From the NCBI RefSeq assembly GCF_900764565.1, contig NZ_CAAFOM010000279.1, positions 1-13,816 of the forward strand: DNA of 13,816 bases, read 5' to 3'. The position numbers were made by a program, and so were the translations under genes. Of this stretch, positions 7,067 through 13,816 are shown piece after piece. Position 1 is the stretch's first letter; each line of letters starts with the position of its first letter. This DNA is from an uncultured Catenibacterium sp. (GTDB lineage: Bacteria > Bacillota_I > Bacilli_A > Erysipelotrichales > Coprobacillaceae). The notes beneath the pieces were generated by a model that worked only from the letters and a program-made list of their open reading frames with translations, had not been told where the DNA came from and ran no database searches.

Positions 7067-8086
7067 ATGAAACAAATCAAGACAGAAGACGCAGTAGGGG
7101 CAGTATTATGTCATGATATTACTGAGATTGTAAGAGGTGTAAGAAAAGGTGCACGCTTTAGAAAAGGTCATATTGTGAAGGAAGAAGATATTCCTGTACT
7201 GTTGTCTTTAGGAAAAGAAAACCTCTATGTGTGGGAAAATGATGAGACAATGATGCATGAAAATGAAGCAGCTGAAGTATTATGCAAGTTATGTCAGAAC
7301 AATCATATGTCAACAACAGAAATTAAAGAAGGTAAAATAGAATTAATTAGCACCATTGATGGCTTATTTAAAGTAAATAGAGAAAAGTTATTAGAAGTGA
7401 ATCGTATGGGTGAAATGATGATTGCGACAAGAAATGGAAATACTGTCGTACATTCTGGTGATCATTTAGCAGGTATGCGTATTATTCCTTTAGTTATTAA
7501 AAAGGAAAAGATGGAAAATGCATCAAAAATCACTGATACACCAATACTTGAAGTGAAGCCTTTTGTATTCAAGAAAGCAGCCATTATCACGACAGGAAGT
7601 GAAGTCTATAAGGGACGTATCAAGGATACATTTACTCCTGTTATTATTGATAAATTAAAAGAATACAATGTAGAAGTCGTATTCCATAAACTATGTCTAG
7701 ATGATCCAGATATGGTGACTCATGCGATTTCTGAAGCACTTGATACACATGTAGATATGGTGATCTGTACAGGTGGTATGAGCGTCGATCCAGATGATAA
7801 GACACCACTTGCGATTAAGAATACGGGCGCTGATATTATTAGTTATGGTTCACCTGTTTTACCTGGTGCGATGTTCTTATTGTCATATAAGGGAGATACA
7901 CCAATTGTTGGTTTACCAGGATGTGTGATGTATGCGAAAAGAACAGTCTTTGATTTAGTTCTTCCTCGACTTGTAGCTAACGATCCAATCACTGCTGATG
8001 AACTTGCAATGCTTGGTGAAGGTGGTTTATGTTTAAACTGTCCACAATGTACATTCCCAAATTGTGGCTTTGGAAAGGGATGGTAG
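7067..8086 (+). CDS. MoeA-like molybdopterin-binding protein with four-cysteine tail
   Basis: The 339-aa protein has a MoCF-biosynthesis (MogA/MoeA-type) domain at about 168-300 with TTGSEV (175-180), CTGGMSVDPDDKT (234-246) and GLPGC (282-286), the molybdopterin-binding loops. The N-terminal 165 residues resemble a shortened MoeA-related region. The extreme C-terminus is CX2CX2CX4C (Cys322, 325, 328, 333, ending FGKGW), possibly an Fe-S or metal site. Proteins of this form sit beside SDMH accessory genes; a role in molybdenum insertion or cofactor carriage is inferred. AGGAGG lies eight bases before the ATG. It opens the second transcription unit and ends one base before the ModE-like gene. 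Confidence 0.85.
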   Translation: MKQIKTEDAVGAVLCHDITEIVRGVRKGARFRKGHIVKEEDIPVLLSLGKENLYVWENDETMMHENEAAEVLCKLCQNNHMSTTEIKEGKIELISTIDGLFKVNREKLLEVNRMGEMMIATRNGNTVVHSGDHLAGMRIIPLVIKKEKMENASKITDTPILEVKPFVFKKAAIITTGSEVYKGRIKDTFTPVIIDKLKEYNVEVVFHKLCLDDPDMVTHAISEALDTHVDMVICTGGMSVDPDDKTPLAIKNTGADIISYGSPVLPGAMFLLSYKGDTPIVGLPGCVMYAKRTVFDLVLPRLVANDPITADELAMLGEGGLCLNCPQCTFPNCGFGKGW

Positions 8087-8087
8087 G

Positions 8088-8441
8088 ATGACATATCATA
8101 ATCCTGAAAAGTTTGATTTTAGAGTCAGACTTTTTAATGAAGAACCTTGTTTTGGAAAAGGTGTTTCACAGTTGCTACATTTATGTGATGAATATGGTTC
8201 TTTAAGTAAGGCCTGTGAGATCATGGGAATGTCTCATTCTAAAGCATGGAAGATTTTAAAAAGAGCTGAAGAAGATCTAGATATGAAACTATTAGAGCGT
8301 GTATCTGGAGGAAGTAATGGAGGAGGAAGTGTTTTAAGCGAAGAAGGGAAGACATTATTAAAGAAATATGATGAATTCCAGAAAAGAATGAAAGACTTCG
8401 CAGAAGAAACATTTCAAGAATTATTTAATGAAGAAAGATAA
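8088..8441 (+). CDS. ModE-like winged HTH regulator without MOP domain
   Basis: The 117-aa protein matches the N-terminal DNA-binding half of ModE: a LysR-like winged helix (about 25-90) with GSLSKACEIMGMSHSKAWKILKRAE (37-61), then SGGSNGGGSVLSEEGKTLL, the wing and start of the next helix. E. coli ModE also has two MOP domains that bind molybdate; these are absent, as is common in Firmicutes and other short ModE proteins, so the signal sensed is unclear. The start at 8088 has AAAGGGA seven bases upstream; an in-frame GTG at 8064 would overlap the preceding gene and lacks such a site. A likely target is the palindrome at 2495-2518. It overlaps the next gene by 14 bases. Confidence 0.85.
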   Translation: MTYHNPEKFDFRVRLFNEEPCFGKGVSQLLHLCDEYGSLSKACEIMGMSHSKAWKILKRAEEDLDMKLLERVSGGSNGGGSVLSEEGKTLLKKYDEFQKRMKDFAEETFQELFNEER

Positions 8442-8658
8442 ATATTTGATTATTGCGTTTGATTCTACAAGCCATGCACTAGACTTAGAGGATAAAGCGA
8501 AAAATAAGATGCAGGGAAGACTGATTCCTCTTCCAAGAGAAATAGAAGCAGGATGTGGACTCTGTTTTGCTTCTTTAGAACTCAACCAAGAGAAATGGCA
8601 TAGATTCTTAGAAGAAGAACATGTACAATATGCTTATATGAAAGAGGTGATTTTCTAA
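8428..8658 (+). CDS. DUF3343 small protein, putative Se/S carrier
   Basis: The 76-aa soluble protein resembles DUF3343: an N-terminal strand (YLIIAFDST), the HALDLEDKAK helix, then GRLIPLPREIEAGCGLCF with Cys43 and Cys46. The family is annotated as putative Se/S carrier-like and recurs beside SelD and YedF. The pair of cysteines, where GCGL is followed by Cys, would suit thiol or selenide transfer, but this is inference. It overlaps the ModE-like gene by 14 bases and selD by one base, so its expression is probably coupled to both. The ribosome binding site is weak. Confidence 0.8.
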   Translation: MKKDKYLIIAFDSTSHALDLEDKAKNKMQGRLIPLPREIEAGCGLCFASLELNQEKWHRFLEEEHVQYAYMKEVIF

Positions 8659-9680
8659 TGAGTGAGAAGATTTACTGTCAGGGTGGAGGATGCAGCGCAA
8701 AGCTAGGTGCGAAGAAGCTGTCTCGTGTCCTTGAAAAGATTGATAAGTATGAAGACCCAGACTTATTAGTCGGTTTTGATAGTCATGATGATGCATCTGT
8801 ATTAAAGATTACAGAAGATAAGGGAATTGTATCCACATTGGATTTCTTTCCTCCAATGGTAGAAGATCCTTATCTTTATGGTCAGATTGCGGCAACCAAT
8901 GCATTAAGTGATGTTTATGCTATGGGAGGTATCCCTAGAACCGCTTTAAATATTGTCTGTTTCCCAGATGAAGAAGATTTAAATATATTAGGGAAAATCA
9001 TTGAAGGTGGGAATGATAAGTTAAAAGAAGCCCATGTCACTTTGTCTGGGGGGCATTCTATTAGAGATACATCTATTAAATACGGCTTAAGTGTGACAGG
9101 TATTGTGGATCTTGATTCTATTAAGACAAACAATAATGCCCAGACAGGAGATGTCCTTATTCTGACTAAGAAATTAGGTGTAGGGATGACACTCAATGCG
9201 ATGCGTATGAAAGATGCGGATCAAGAAGTATTGGATGATGTCTTTAAGAGTATGACAACACTTAATAAGTATGCGGCAGAACTACTTAAACCATATCATG
9301 TTCATGCACTTACAGATGTCACAGGTTTTGGCTTGATGGTTCATTTAAATGAGATGTTAGATCATAAAAAGAGTGCAATACTCTATGGAAATCATATTCC
9401 TTATTTTAGAGATTGTCCTTATTATGTAGATGAATTCTATTTAAGTGGTGCAGCCCAGACAAATAGAAATAGTGTAGAAAAAGAAGTTGTGTTTGAGAAG
9501 GAAAACTTCTTCTTAGAAGAAATGATGTATGATCCTCAGACAAGTGGCGGATTACTTGCAAGTGTCGCAAAAGAGGATCTAGATGACATAATGAATGCAT
9601 TTAAAGAAGCAGGAAGAGAATGTTATGTCATTGGAGAAGTTATTGATTTAAAAGATAAAAGTATATATGTAGGAGAATAG
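8658..9680 (+). CDS. selD: Selenide, water dikinase SelD
   Basis: SelD makes selenophosphate, the activated selenium donor, from selenide and ATP. The 340-aa protein has the glycine-rich catalytic N-terminus with Cys12 and Lys15 in GGGCSAK, corresponding to E. coli Cys17 and Lys20; E. coli Cys19 is replaced by Ala14. The ATP/Mg-binding aspartates in FDSHDDA (40-46) and Asp62 are present, as are NALSDVYAMGG (81-91) and a GGHSIRD segment. The catalytic residue is encoded by a TGC cysteine codon, not a selenocysteine TGA. Start and the preceding stop overlap by one base (TAATG), and yedF follows after two bases. With no selA, selB or selU visible, the product probably serves the Mo cofactor. Confidence 0.96.
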   Translation: MSEKIYCQGGGCSAKLGAKKLSRVLEKIDKYEDPDLLVGFDSHDDASVLKITEDKGIVSTLDFFPPMVEDPYLYGQIAATNALSDVYAMGGIPRTALNIVCFPDEEDLNILGKIIEGGNDKLKEAHVTLSGGHSIRDTSIKYGLSVTGIVDLDSIKTNNNAQTGDVLILTKKLGVGMTLNAMRMKDADQEVLDDVFKSMTTLNKYAAELLKPYHVHALTDVTGFGLMVHLNEMLDHKKSAILYGNHIPYFRDCPYYVDEFYLSGAAQTNRNSVEKEVVFEKENFFLEEMMYDPQTSGGLLASVAKEDLDDIMNAFKEAGRECYVIGEVIDLKDKSIYVGE

Positions 9681-9682
9681 AG

Positions 9683-10264
9683 ATGAGAAAGTTAGATGCA
9701 AGAGGATTAGAATGTCCATTACCAGTCGTTAAGACTAAGGAATTATTAAAGGAAAGTAATGAAGCAGTTGAAGTATTAGTAGATAATGAAACAGCTGTAG
9801 AAAACTTAAAAAAGTTTGCGAAAGTAAAAGGTTATGATGCAGTAAGTCATAAAACTGGTGAGGATTATGCTGTAGTCATTAGTTCAGGTGAACAGGTTGT
9901 AGAAGAAAAGAAGGCTGATAATATCTTAAAGGGACAGATTGTCGTACTAAGCAGTGATAGTTTGGGTAGTGACAAGGAATTAGGAAAAATCTTAATGAAA
10001 TCTTTCATCTTTGCACTTACTAAGCAGGATGCATTCCCAGAAACAATTCTTTTCTATAATGAAGGTGTAAAGATCACTACACAGGAAAGTGATACAGTAA
10101 ATGATTTATTATTCCTAGAATCTGAAGGTGTTGAAATTGTGAACTGTGGAACATGCTTAGATTTCTTTAAATTAAAGGATGATTTAAAAGTGGGCAGTAT
10201 TACAAATATGTATGATATTGTAGAAAGAATGGAAAAGGCTGAAAAAGTCATCAAGCCTAACTAA
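9683..10264 (+). CDS. yedF: Selenium metabolism protein YedF (TusA-DsrE fusion)
   Basis: The 193-aa protein has an N-terminal TusA/SirA-like domain (1-70) with the ECPLP motif and Cys11, the residue that carries sulfur (or here perhaps selenium) as a persulfide. The C-terminal DsrE-like domain (about 83-190) contains CGTC (Cys155, Cys158). This domain pair is the YedF family, found in selenium-using organisms and usually next to selD. Its likely role is to shuttle reduced selenium between the desulfurase and SelD, but no reaction is proven. AGGAG lies upstream inside the end of selD, and yqeB starts one base after its stop. Confidence 0.92.
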   Translation: MRKLDARGLECPLPVVKTKELLKESNEAVEVLVDNETAVENLKKFAKVKGYDAVSHKTGEDYAVVISSGEQVVEEKKADNILKGQIVVLSSDSLGSDKELGKILMKSFIFALTKQDAFPETILFYNEGVKITTQESDTVNDLLFLESEGVEIVNCGTCLDFFKLKDDLKVGSITNMYDIVERMEKAEKVIKPN

Positions 10265-10265
10265 T

Positions 10266-11084
10266 ATGGATAATTTAGTAGTAGTAAGAGGTGGCGGTGA
10301 TATTGCGACTGGCACTATTTATAAGCTTGCCCGCTGTGGTTTTCATGTGCTTGTATTAGAGATTGCCCATCCAAGTGCCATTAGACGTAATGTTGCCTAC
10401 TCTGAAGCGGTATATGAAGGTCATAAGGAAGTGGAAGGCATTGAATGTGTACTCATTCATTCATTGGATGAATTGGAGCCTGTATTTAAAAACAATCAAA
10501 TTGCGATGATGGTGGATCCTGAAGGTACTTCTATTGATATCTTAAAGTCAGAAATAGTGATTGATGCGATACTTGCAAAAAAGAATATGGGCACATCAAG
10601 AAATATGGCACCTATCACAATTGGTTTAGGTCCTGGATTTAGTGCAGGAGAAGACGTAGATATTGTGATAGAAACAATGCGTGGGCATCGTTTAGGACGC
10701 TTGATTGAAGAAGGACCAGCCATGAAAAATACAGGTGTTCCTGGACTTATTAAAGGCTATGGAAAAGAACGTGTTATTCATGCAGAAGTTGAAGGCACTG
10801 TACACCAAGTAAAGAAGATTACTGATACAGTTGAAAAAGGAGATATACTTGCTTATATAGAAAACAAGGAAGGACAGCATCCTGTATATGCGTCTATGTC
10901 AGGCTTACTTAGAGGTTTGATTCGTGAAGGTTATTATGTCACAAAGGGATTCAAGATGGCAGATATTGATCCGCGTTTAGATGAATATGAGAACTGCTTC
11001 ACTATTTCAGATAAAGCAAGATGTATTGCAGGTGGTGTATTAGAAGCCATCTTCTATTTAAGAGGTCAGCATGATTTATCTTGA
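10266..11084 (+). CDS. yqeB: Selenium-dependent molybdenum hydroxylase maturation protein YqeB (EF2563 family)
   Basis: The 272-aa protein belongs to the YqeB/EF2563 family, a marker of organisms with selenium-dependent molybdenum hydroxylases. It begins with a Rossmann-like glycine loop RGGGDIATG (8-16), has the PSAIRRNVAYSEAVYEG stretch (36-52) and GLGPGFSAGED (120-130). Residues about 173-232 (AEVEGTVHQVKKITDTVEKGDILAYIE...VYASMSGLLRGLIREGYYVTKGFKMADIDPR) read like a barrel-sandwich/lipoyl-type hammerhead, without the lysine of a biotinylation site. The exact reaction is not known; a cofactor maturation role is inferred from gene neighbourhood studies. It overlaps the next gene by 14 bases. 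Confidence 0.9.
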   Translation: MDNLVVVRGGGDIATGTIYKLARCGFHVLVLEIAHPSAIRRNVAYSEAVYEGHKEVEGIECVLIHSLDELEPVFKNNQIAMMVDPEGTSIDILKSEIVIDAILAKKNMGTSRNMAPITIGLGPGFSAGEDVDIVIETMRGHRLGRLIEEGPAMKNTGVPGLIKGYGKERVIHAEVEGTVHQVKKITDTVEKGDILAYIENKEGQHPVYASMSGLLRGLIREGYYVTKGFKMADIDPRLDEYENCFTISDKARCIAGGVLEAIFYLRGQHDLS

Positions 11085-12171
11085 TCAAGGGGCCACAAGT
11101 TATCCTAAATTACCTTCTGTCAAACAGGCAGTGATGGGTGCACTTGAAAATCATATGAACGCTCAAAGAAGTACAGGTGCTTTTAAGACGGACCGTCTTT
11201 TATATTCTACCCGTAAGCTTATTGCGGATTATTTCAATTTGCCTTCTTTTGATCATGTCATCTTCAATAGTGGTAATACAGAAAGCTTGAATACATGTTT
11301 AAAAGGAATCTTATCAAAGGATGATCATGTCATTACCACTTATGCGGAACATAATTCTGTTTTAAGACCACTTCGTCAAATAGGTGTTGATTTAACTGTT
11401 ACAGCACCTTATAAGGAAGATATTCTTAAGGAAATAAGAGAAGACACAAAGATGATTGTTATGACGCACAGTTCTAATGTGACAGGAGAACTCTATGATA
11501 TAGACTCTATTGGTCAATTAGCCTTTGAACATAACATCTTATTTGTGGTTGATAGTGCACAAAGTGCAGGTCATATTTCTATTGATATGCAGAAATCTCA
11601 TATTGATCTTCTTACTTTTAGTGGTCATAAGGCAATGCTAGGAATGAGCGGGGTAGGAGGAATCTGTGTTAATACAGATATATTCATTCATCCACTTAAG
11701 ACAGGTGGGACAGGCATTGATTCTTTTAATAAAAAACAGCCTGATAGTTATCCTGAACACTTAGAAGCTGGGACACTCAATATACCTGGTATCGCTTCTT
11801 TAAATGCAGGTATGACTTATTTATTAGCACATCAAGAAGAAATAGAAAAGAAAGAAAAAGAATTATTTGATGCACTCTATCAAGGAATGAAGACTATTCC
11901 TGGTATAACTTTTTATTGTGATTATGATACCTGTAGCCATACACCTATCATTGCGTTTAATCTTGAAGATTATGATTCATCTAAGATCAGTGATGTCTTA
12001 AGTTATAAATATGATATTATTACACGCTGTGGCGCTCATTGTGCACCACTCATGCATACACATCTTAATACAGTAGAACGAGGTATTGTACGCTTCAGCT
12101 TATCATTTATGAATAGTATGGAAGAAGTCAATACAGTCATTGATGTCTTAAAGGAGATGAGTGAAGAATGA
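11071..12171 (+). CDS. Class V aminotransferase, cysteine desulfurase-like (EF2568 type)
   Basis: The 366-aa PLP enzyme has the desulfurase landmarks: GATSYPK (7-13), PLP-stacking His94 in AEHNS, DSAQSAGH (161-168), the Schiff-base lysine Lys187 in FSGHKAMLG, and catalytic Cys324 in CGAHCAPLMH (SufS-like RxGxHCAP loop), with RFSLSFMNS near the end. It would release persulfide sulfur from cysteine, or selenium from selenocysteine. Within an SDMH cluster, supply of the terminal selenido/sulfido ligand of the Mo cofactor or of selenium for SelD is the likely role. AAGAGG precedes the ATG; the stop overlaps yqeC by four bases (ATGA). SufS itself is unlikely because no sufBCDU genes are present. 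Confidence 0.9.
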   Translation: MIYLDQGATSYPKLPSVKQAVMGALENHMNAQRSTGAFKTDRLLYSTRKLIADYFNLPSFDHVIFNSGNTESLNTCLKGILSKDDHVITTYAEHNSVLRPLRQIGVDLTVTAPYKEDILKEIREDTKMIVMTHSSNVTGELYDIDSIGQLAFEHNILFVVDSAQSAGHISIDMQKSHIDLLTFSGHKAMLGMSGVGGICVNTDIFIHPLKTGGTGIDSFNKKQPDSYPEHLEAGTLNIPGIASLNAGMTYLLAHQEEIEKKEKELFDALYQGMKTIPGITFYCDYDTCSHTPIIAFNLEDYDSSKISDVLSYKYDIITRCGAHCAPLMHTHLNTVERGIVRFSLSFMNSMEEVNTVIDVLKEMSEE

Positions 12172-13535
12172 TCATTAGTATTATTGGGTCAGGTGGAAAA
12201 ACAACACGTATGAAAGAACTGCTTCTTAAGTATAAGGAAGAAGGTAAAACAGTTCTTATGACAACTTCTACACATATGCGTATAGAAGAAGATACGTTAG
12301 TTGATCCCACTTATAAAGAGATTCAGGAAGAAATAAAAAACAAAGGCTATGCCTTTGCAGGAAATCGTTTTGATGAATATAAGATTAAGGCTTTAGATCA
12401 AGATTTACTTAATAAACTCAAAAAAGAAGTGGATGTCGTATTGATTGAAGCAGATGGCTCTAGAGGTATGCCTTTAAAGGTACCAGCAGATTATGAACCT
12501 GTCATTGATGAAGAGACTGATCAAATTATTTTGATTACATCAATGAAAGGCTTAGGAAAACGTGTCAAAGATGTGGTTCATCGCTATGAATTATTACATC
12601 TTGATCCAGATAGAATAGTAGATGGTGATACTATTCAATATCTTGTGAGATATTATTTAAAGAGATATCCTGATGCAGTCATAGAAGTCAAACAGCCTGA
12701 AGGGCTTTATCAAAGAGCTTTGGCTTCCTTAATAGAACATAACGTAGATATCTCATGTATAAAACAAGAGTGGTTCATGCCTCAGCCTAAATTAGTATTA
12801 CTAGGTGCGGGACATGTTTCACAATATGTAGAAAAAACAGCCCATTTATTAGATTTTTATACAATTGTTATTGATAATCGTGAAGAATTTGCGAATCAAA
12901 CTGTCTTTACAAAAGCCCAGGAAGTTCATTGCGTCAACTATGAGGAAGCAGAACAGTATTTTCCAAAAGAAGAGAATACATGTTATGTGATAGTGACAAG
13001 AGGACATAAGGATGATAAGACATGTCTTAAAAAAGTGCTTGATCAAAAAGCCCTCTATGTAGGAATGATTGGTAGCAAGGGCAAAGTCAAAAAGACGATG
13101 GATGCTTTAAAAGAAGAAGGCTATGACGAGAATCTATTAAAAGAGGTACATGCACCTATTGGTCTTCCAATCAATTCGCAGACACCTGCAGAAATTGCGA
13201 TAAGTATCATGGCTGAAATCATACAGGTTAAAAATACCCATCAATTCTCTACGATGACAAGTGATCTGTATTATACAAAAGAAAAAGGTACTCTTTGCAT
13301 CATTACATCCAAAGAAGGGTCTGCACCCCGCGGTGTAGGAAGTATGATGCTAGTCACAGAAGATCGAATCATTGAAACAATTGGTGGAGGACGTGTAGAA
13401 TACCAGGCAATACTTGATGCTAGAAATGAAGAAGGTATTCGTTCTCATCTTTATGAATTAAGCAATAAAGAAGGCGCCAAGCTTGGTATGATCTGTGGTG
13501 GCCGTAATGATGTATTATTTATTCCATTAAAGTAG
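12168..13535 (+). CDS. yqeC: YqeC-XdhC fusion, selenium/molybdenum cofactor maturation protein
   Basis: This 455-aa protein joins two maturation factors. Residues 1-200 are YqeC, a P-loop protein with GSGGKTT (7-13), a TTSTHM segment and EADGSRG (94-100); YqeC tracks selenium-dependent molybdenum hydroxylases. Residues 205-355 are the XdhC Rossmann domain (GAGHVSQY, 213-220; RGHKDD, 278-283; GMIGSKGK, 299-306; PIGLPI, 330-335). Residues 365-455 are the XdhC/CoxI N-terminal-type domain (GSAPRGVGSMMLV, 384-396; IGGGRVE, 405-411; CGG, 443-445). In ordinary XdhC the CoxI domain comes first, so the order is permuted here. XdhC proteins bind sulfurated Mo cofactor and insert it into hydroxylases. 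AAGGAG precedes the ATG. No clear terminator follows. Confidence 0.9.
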   Translation: MIISIIGSGGKTTRMKELLLKYKEEGKTVLMTTSTHMRIEEDTLVDPTYKEIQEEIKNKGYAFAGNRFDEYKIKALDQDLLNKLKKEVDVVLIEADGSRGMPLKVPADYEPVIDEETDQIILITSMKGLGKRVKDVVHRYELLHLDPDRIVDGDTIQYLVRYYLKRYPDAVIEVKQPEGLYQRALASLIEHNVDISCIKQEWFMPQPKLVLLGAGHVSQYVEKTAHLLDFYTIVIDNREEFANQTVFTKAQEVHCVNYEEAEQYFPKEENTCYVIVTRGHKDDKTCLKKVLDQKALYVGMIGSKGKVKKTMDALKEEGYDENLLKEVHAPIGLPINSQTPAEIAISIMAEIIQVKNTHQFSTMTSDLYYTKEKGTLCIITSKEGSAPRGVGSMMLVTEDRIIETIGGGRVEYQAILDARNEEGIRSHLYELSNKEGAKLGMICGGRNDVLFIPLK

Positions 13536-13770
13536 AGAGAATACAAGGCTGATCAGTTTGTATTACAATATAATCTGAAGTAATATCATCATAAAGTAAT
13601 ATACGATTATTTGGAAACATATAACGTTGAACACGAGATTTATCAAAATCTACAATCAGTTGATCAATATAAGAAGGATGAAGCGTATTTTCTATAGAAT
13701 GACATATTCTAAGGAAAATATCGTTTGATTCTTCTTTTCTTATTTTATAAACATATAAATAAGATCTCAT
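13519..13770 (-). CDS. Hypothetical protein, 83 aa
   Basis: I do not recognise this protein. It starts at ATG 13770 with AGAGGTGA six bases upstream, which favours it over an in-frame GTG at 13779. It is small, soluble and mixed-charge, with no membrane helix or signal peptide and no motif I can name. Its last 17 bases overlap the 3' end of the yqeC fusion on the other strand. A TATAAT at 13790-13795 (leftward) suits a short-leader promoter. The good ribosome binding site and promoter support a real gene, but coding status is moderately sure at best. Confidence 0.5.
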   Translation of the reverse strand: MRSYLYVYKIRKEESNDIFLRICHSIENTLHPSYIDQLIVDFDKSRVQRYMFPNNRILLYDDITSDYIVIQTDQPCILSTLME

Positions 13771-13789
13771 AGTTCTCACCTCTATAACT

Positions 13790-13795
13790 ATTATA
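13790..13795 (-). promoter_or_regulatory. Candidate -10 box for the 83-aa gene
   Basis: A perfect leftward TATAAT lies about 20 bases before the ATG at 13770. The -35 position falls beyond the window, and the surrounding tract is very AT-rich, so a chance match is possible. Confidence 0.35.
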
Positions 13796-13816
13796 TATAT
13801 TTATAAAATAAGATGC

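Noticed and set aside
8658..8720. Possible selenocysteine (in-frame TGA) at the SelD active site
   Set aside because: The catalytic position is a TGC cysteine codon and the frame is open throughout.
11071..12171. SufS of the SUF iron-sulfur cluster system
   Set aside because: No sufBCDU neighbours; sequence style and context fit the EF2568-type desulfurase of the selenium cluster.
13540..13564. AATACAA/TTGTATT hairpin after yqeC as a terminator
   Set aside because: The stem is AT-rich with a wobble and mismatched interior, there is no T run, and it lies in the coding end of the convergent gene.
1..13816. CRISPR arrays, tRNA/rRNA genes, insertion sequences or phage genes
   Set aside because: No direct-repeat arrays, RNA gene signatures, transposases or integrases were seen on either strand.

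Overview
The window is AT-rich, uses AGA-dominated arginine codons and strong GGAGG-type ribosome binding sites, and packs its genes tightly. This fits a low-GC Firmicute, probably an anaerobic gut Erysipelotrichia- or Clostridia-type organism. The lineage is inferred from protein style only. No stretch over 300 bases lacks a gene.

Left flank (1-2354): the 3' end of a PTS sugar permease (EIIC, lactose/cellobiose type), a hairpin terminator, an RpiR-family regulator, a bidirectional terminator, and a leftward PLP aminotransferase. These look unrelated to the rest.

Molybdenum block (2355-7008): after a 177-bp divergent intergenic region come moaA, moaC, a MOSC-MogA fusion, modB, modC and modA, nearly all overlapping or touching, ending in a terminator. 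A perfect 24-bp palindrome with CGTTAT/ATAACG ends, resembling a ModE box, sits just before the moaA ribosome binding site.

Selenium/cofactor-maturation block (7016-13535): it has its own promoter with a perfect TTGACA -35 box. Genes are a MoeA-like molybdopterin-binding protein with a four-cysteine tail, a short ModE-like HTH regulator, a DUF3343 small protein, selD, yedF, yqeB, a class V aminotransferase/cysteine desulfurase, and a large YqeC-XdhC fusion. Most neighbouring genes overlap or are separated by 1-2 bases. This is the accessory set of the selenium-dependent molybdenum hydroxylase (SDMH) system known from Enterococcus faecalis and purinolytic clostridia, in which selenophosphate from SelD feeds a labile selenium cofactor rather than selenocysteine or selenouridine.

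Working model: ModABC imports molybdate; MoaA/MoaC start pterin synthesis; MogA and the MoeA-like protein handle adenylation and molybdenum insertion; the desulfurase, DUF3343, YedF and SelD mobilise selenium; YqeB and YqeC-XdhC finish and deliver the Se-containing Mo cofactor. The hydroxylase subunits, moaD/moaE, moeB, a MobA/MocA-type nucleotidyltransferase and selA/selB/selU are not in the window. The right edge holds a convergent 83-aa gene of unknown function.
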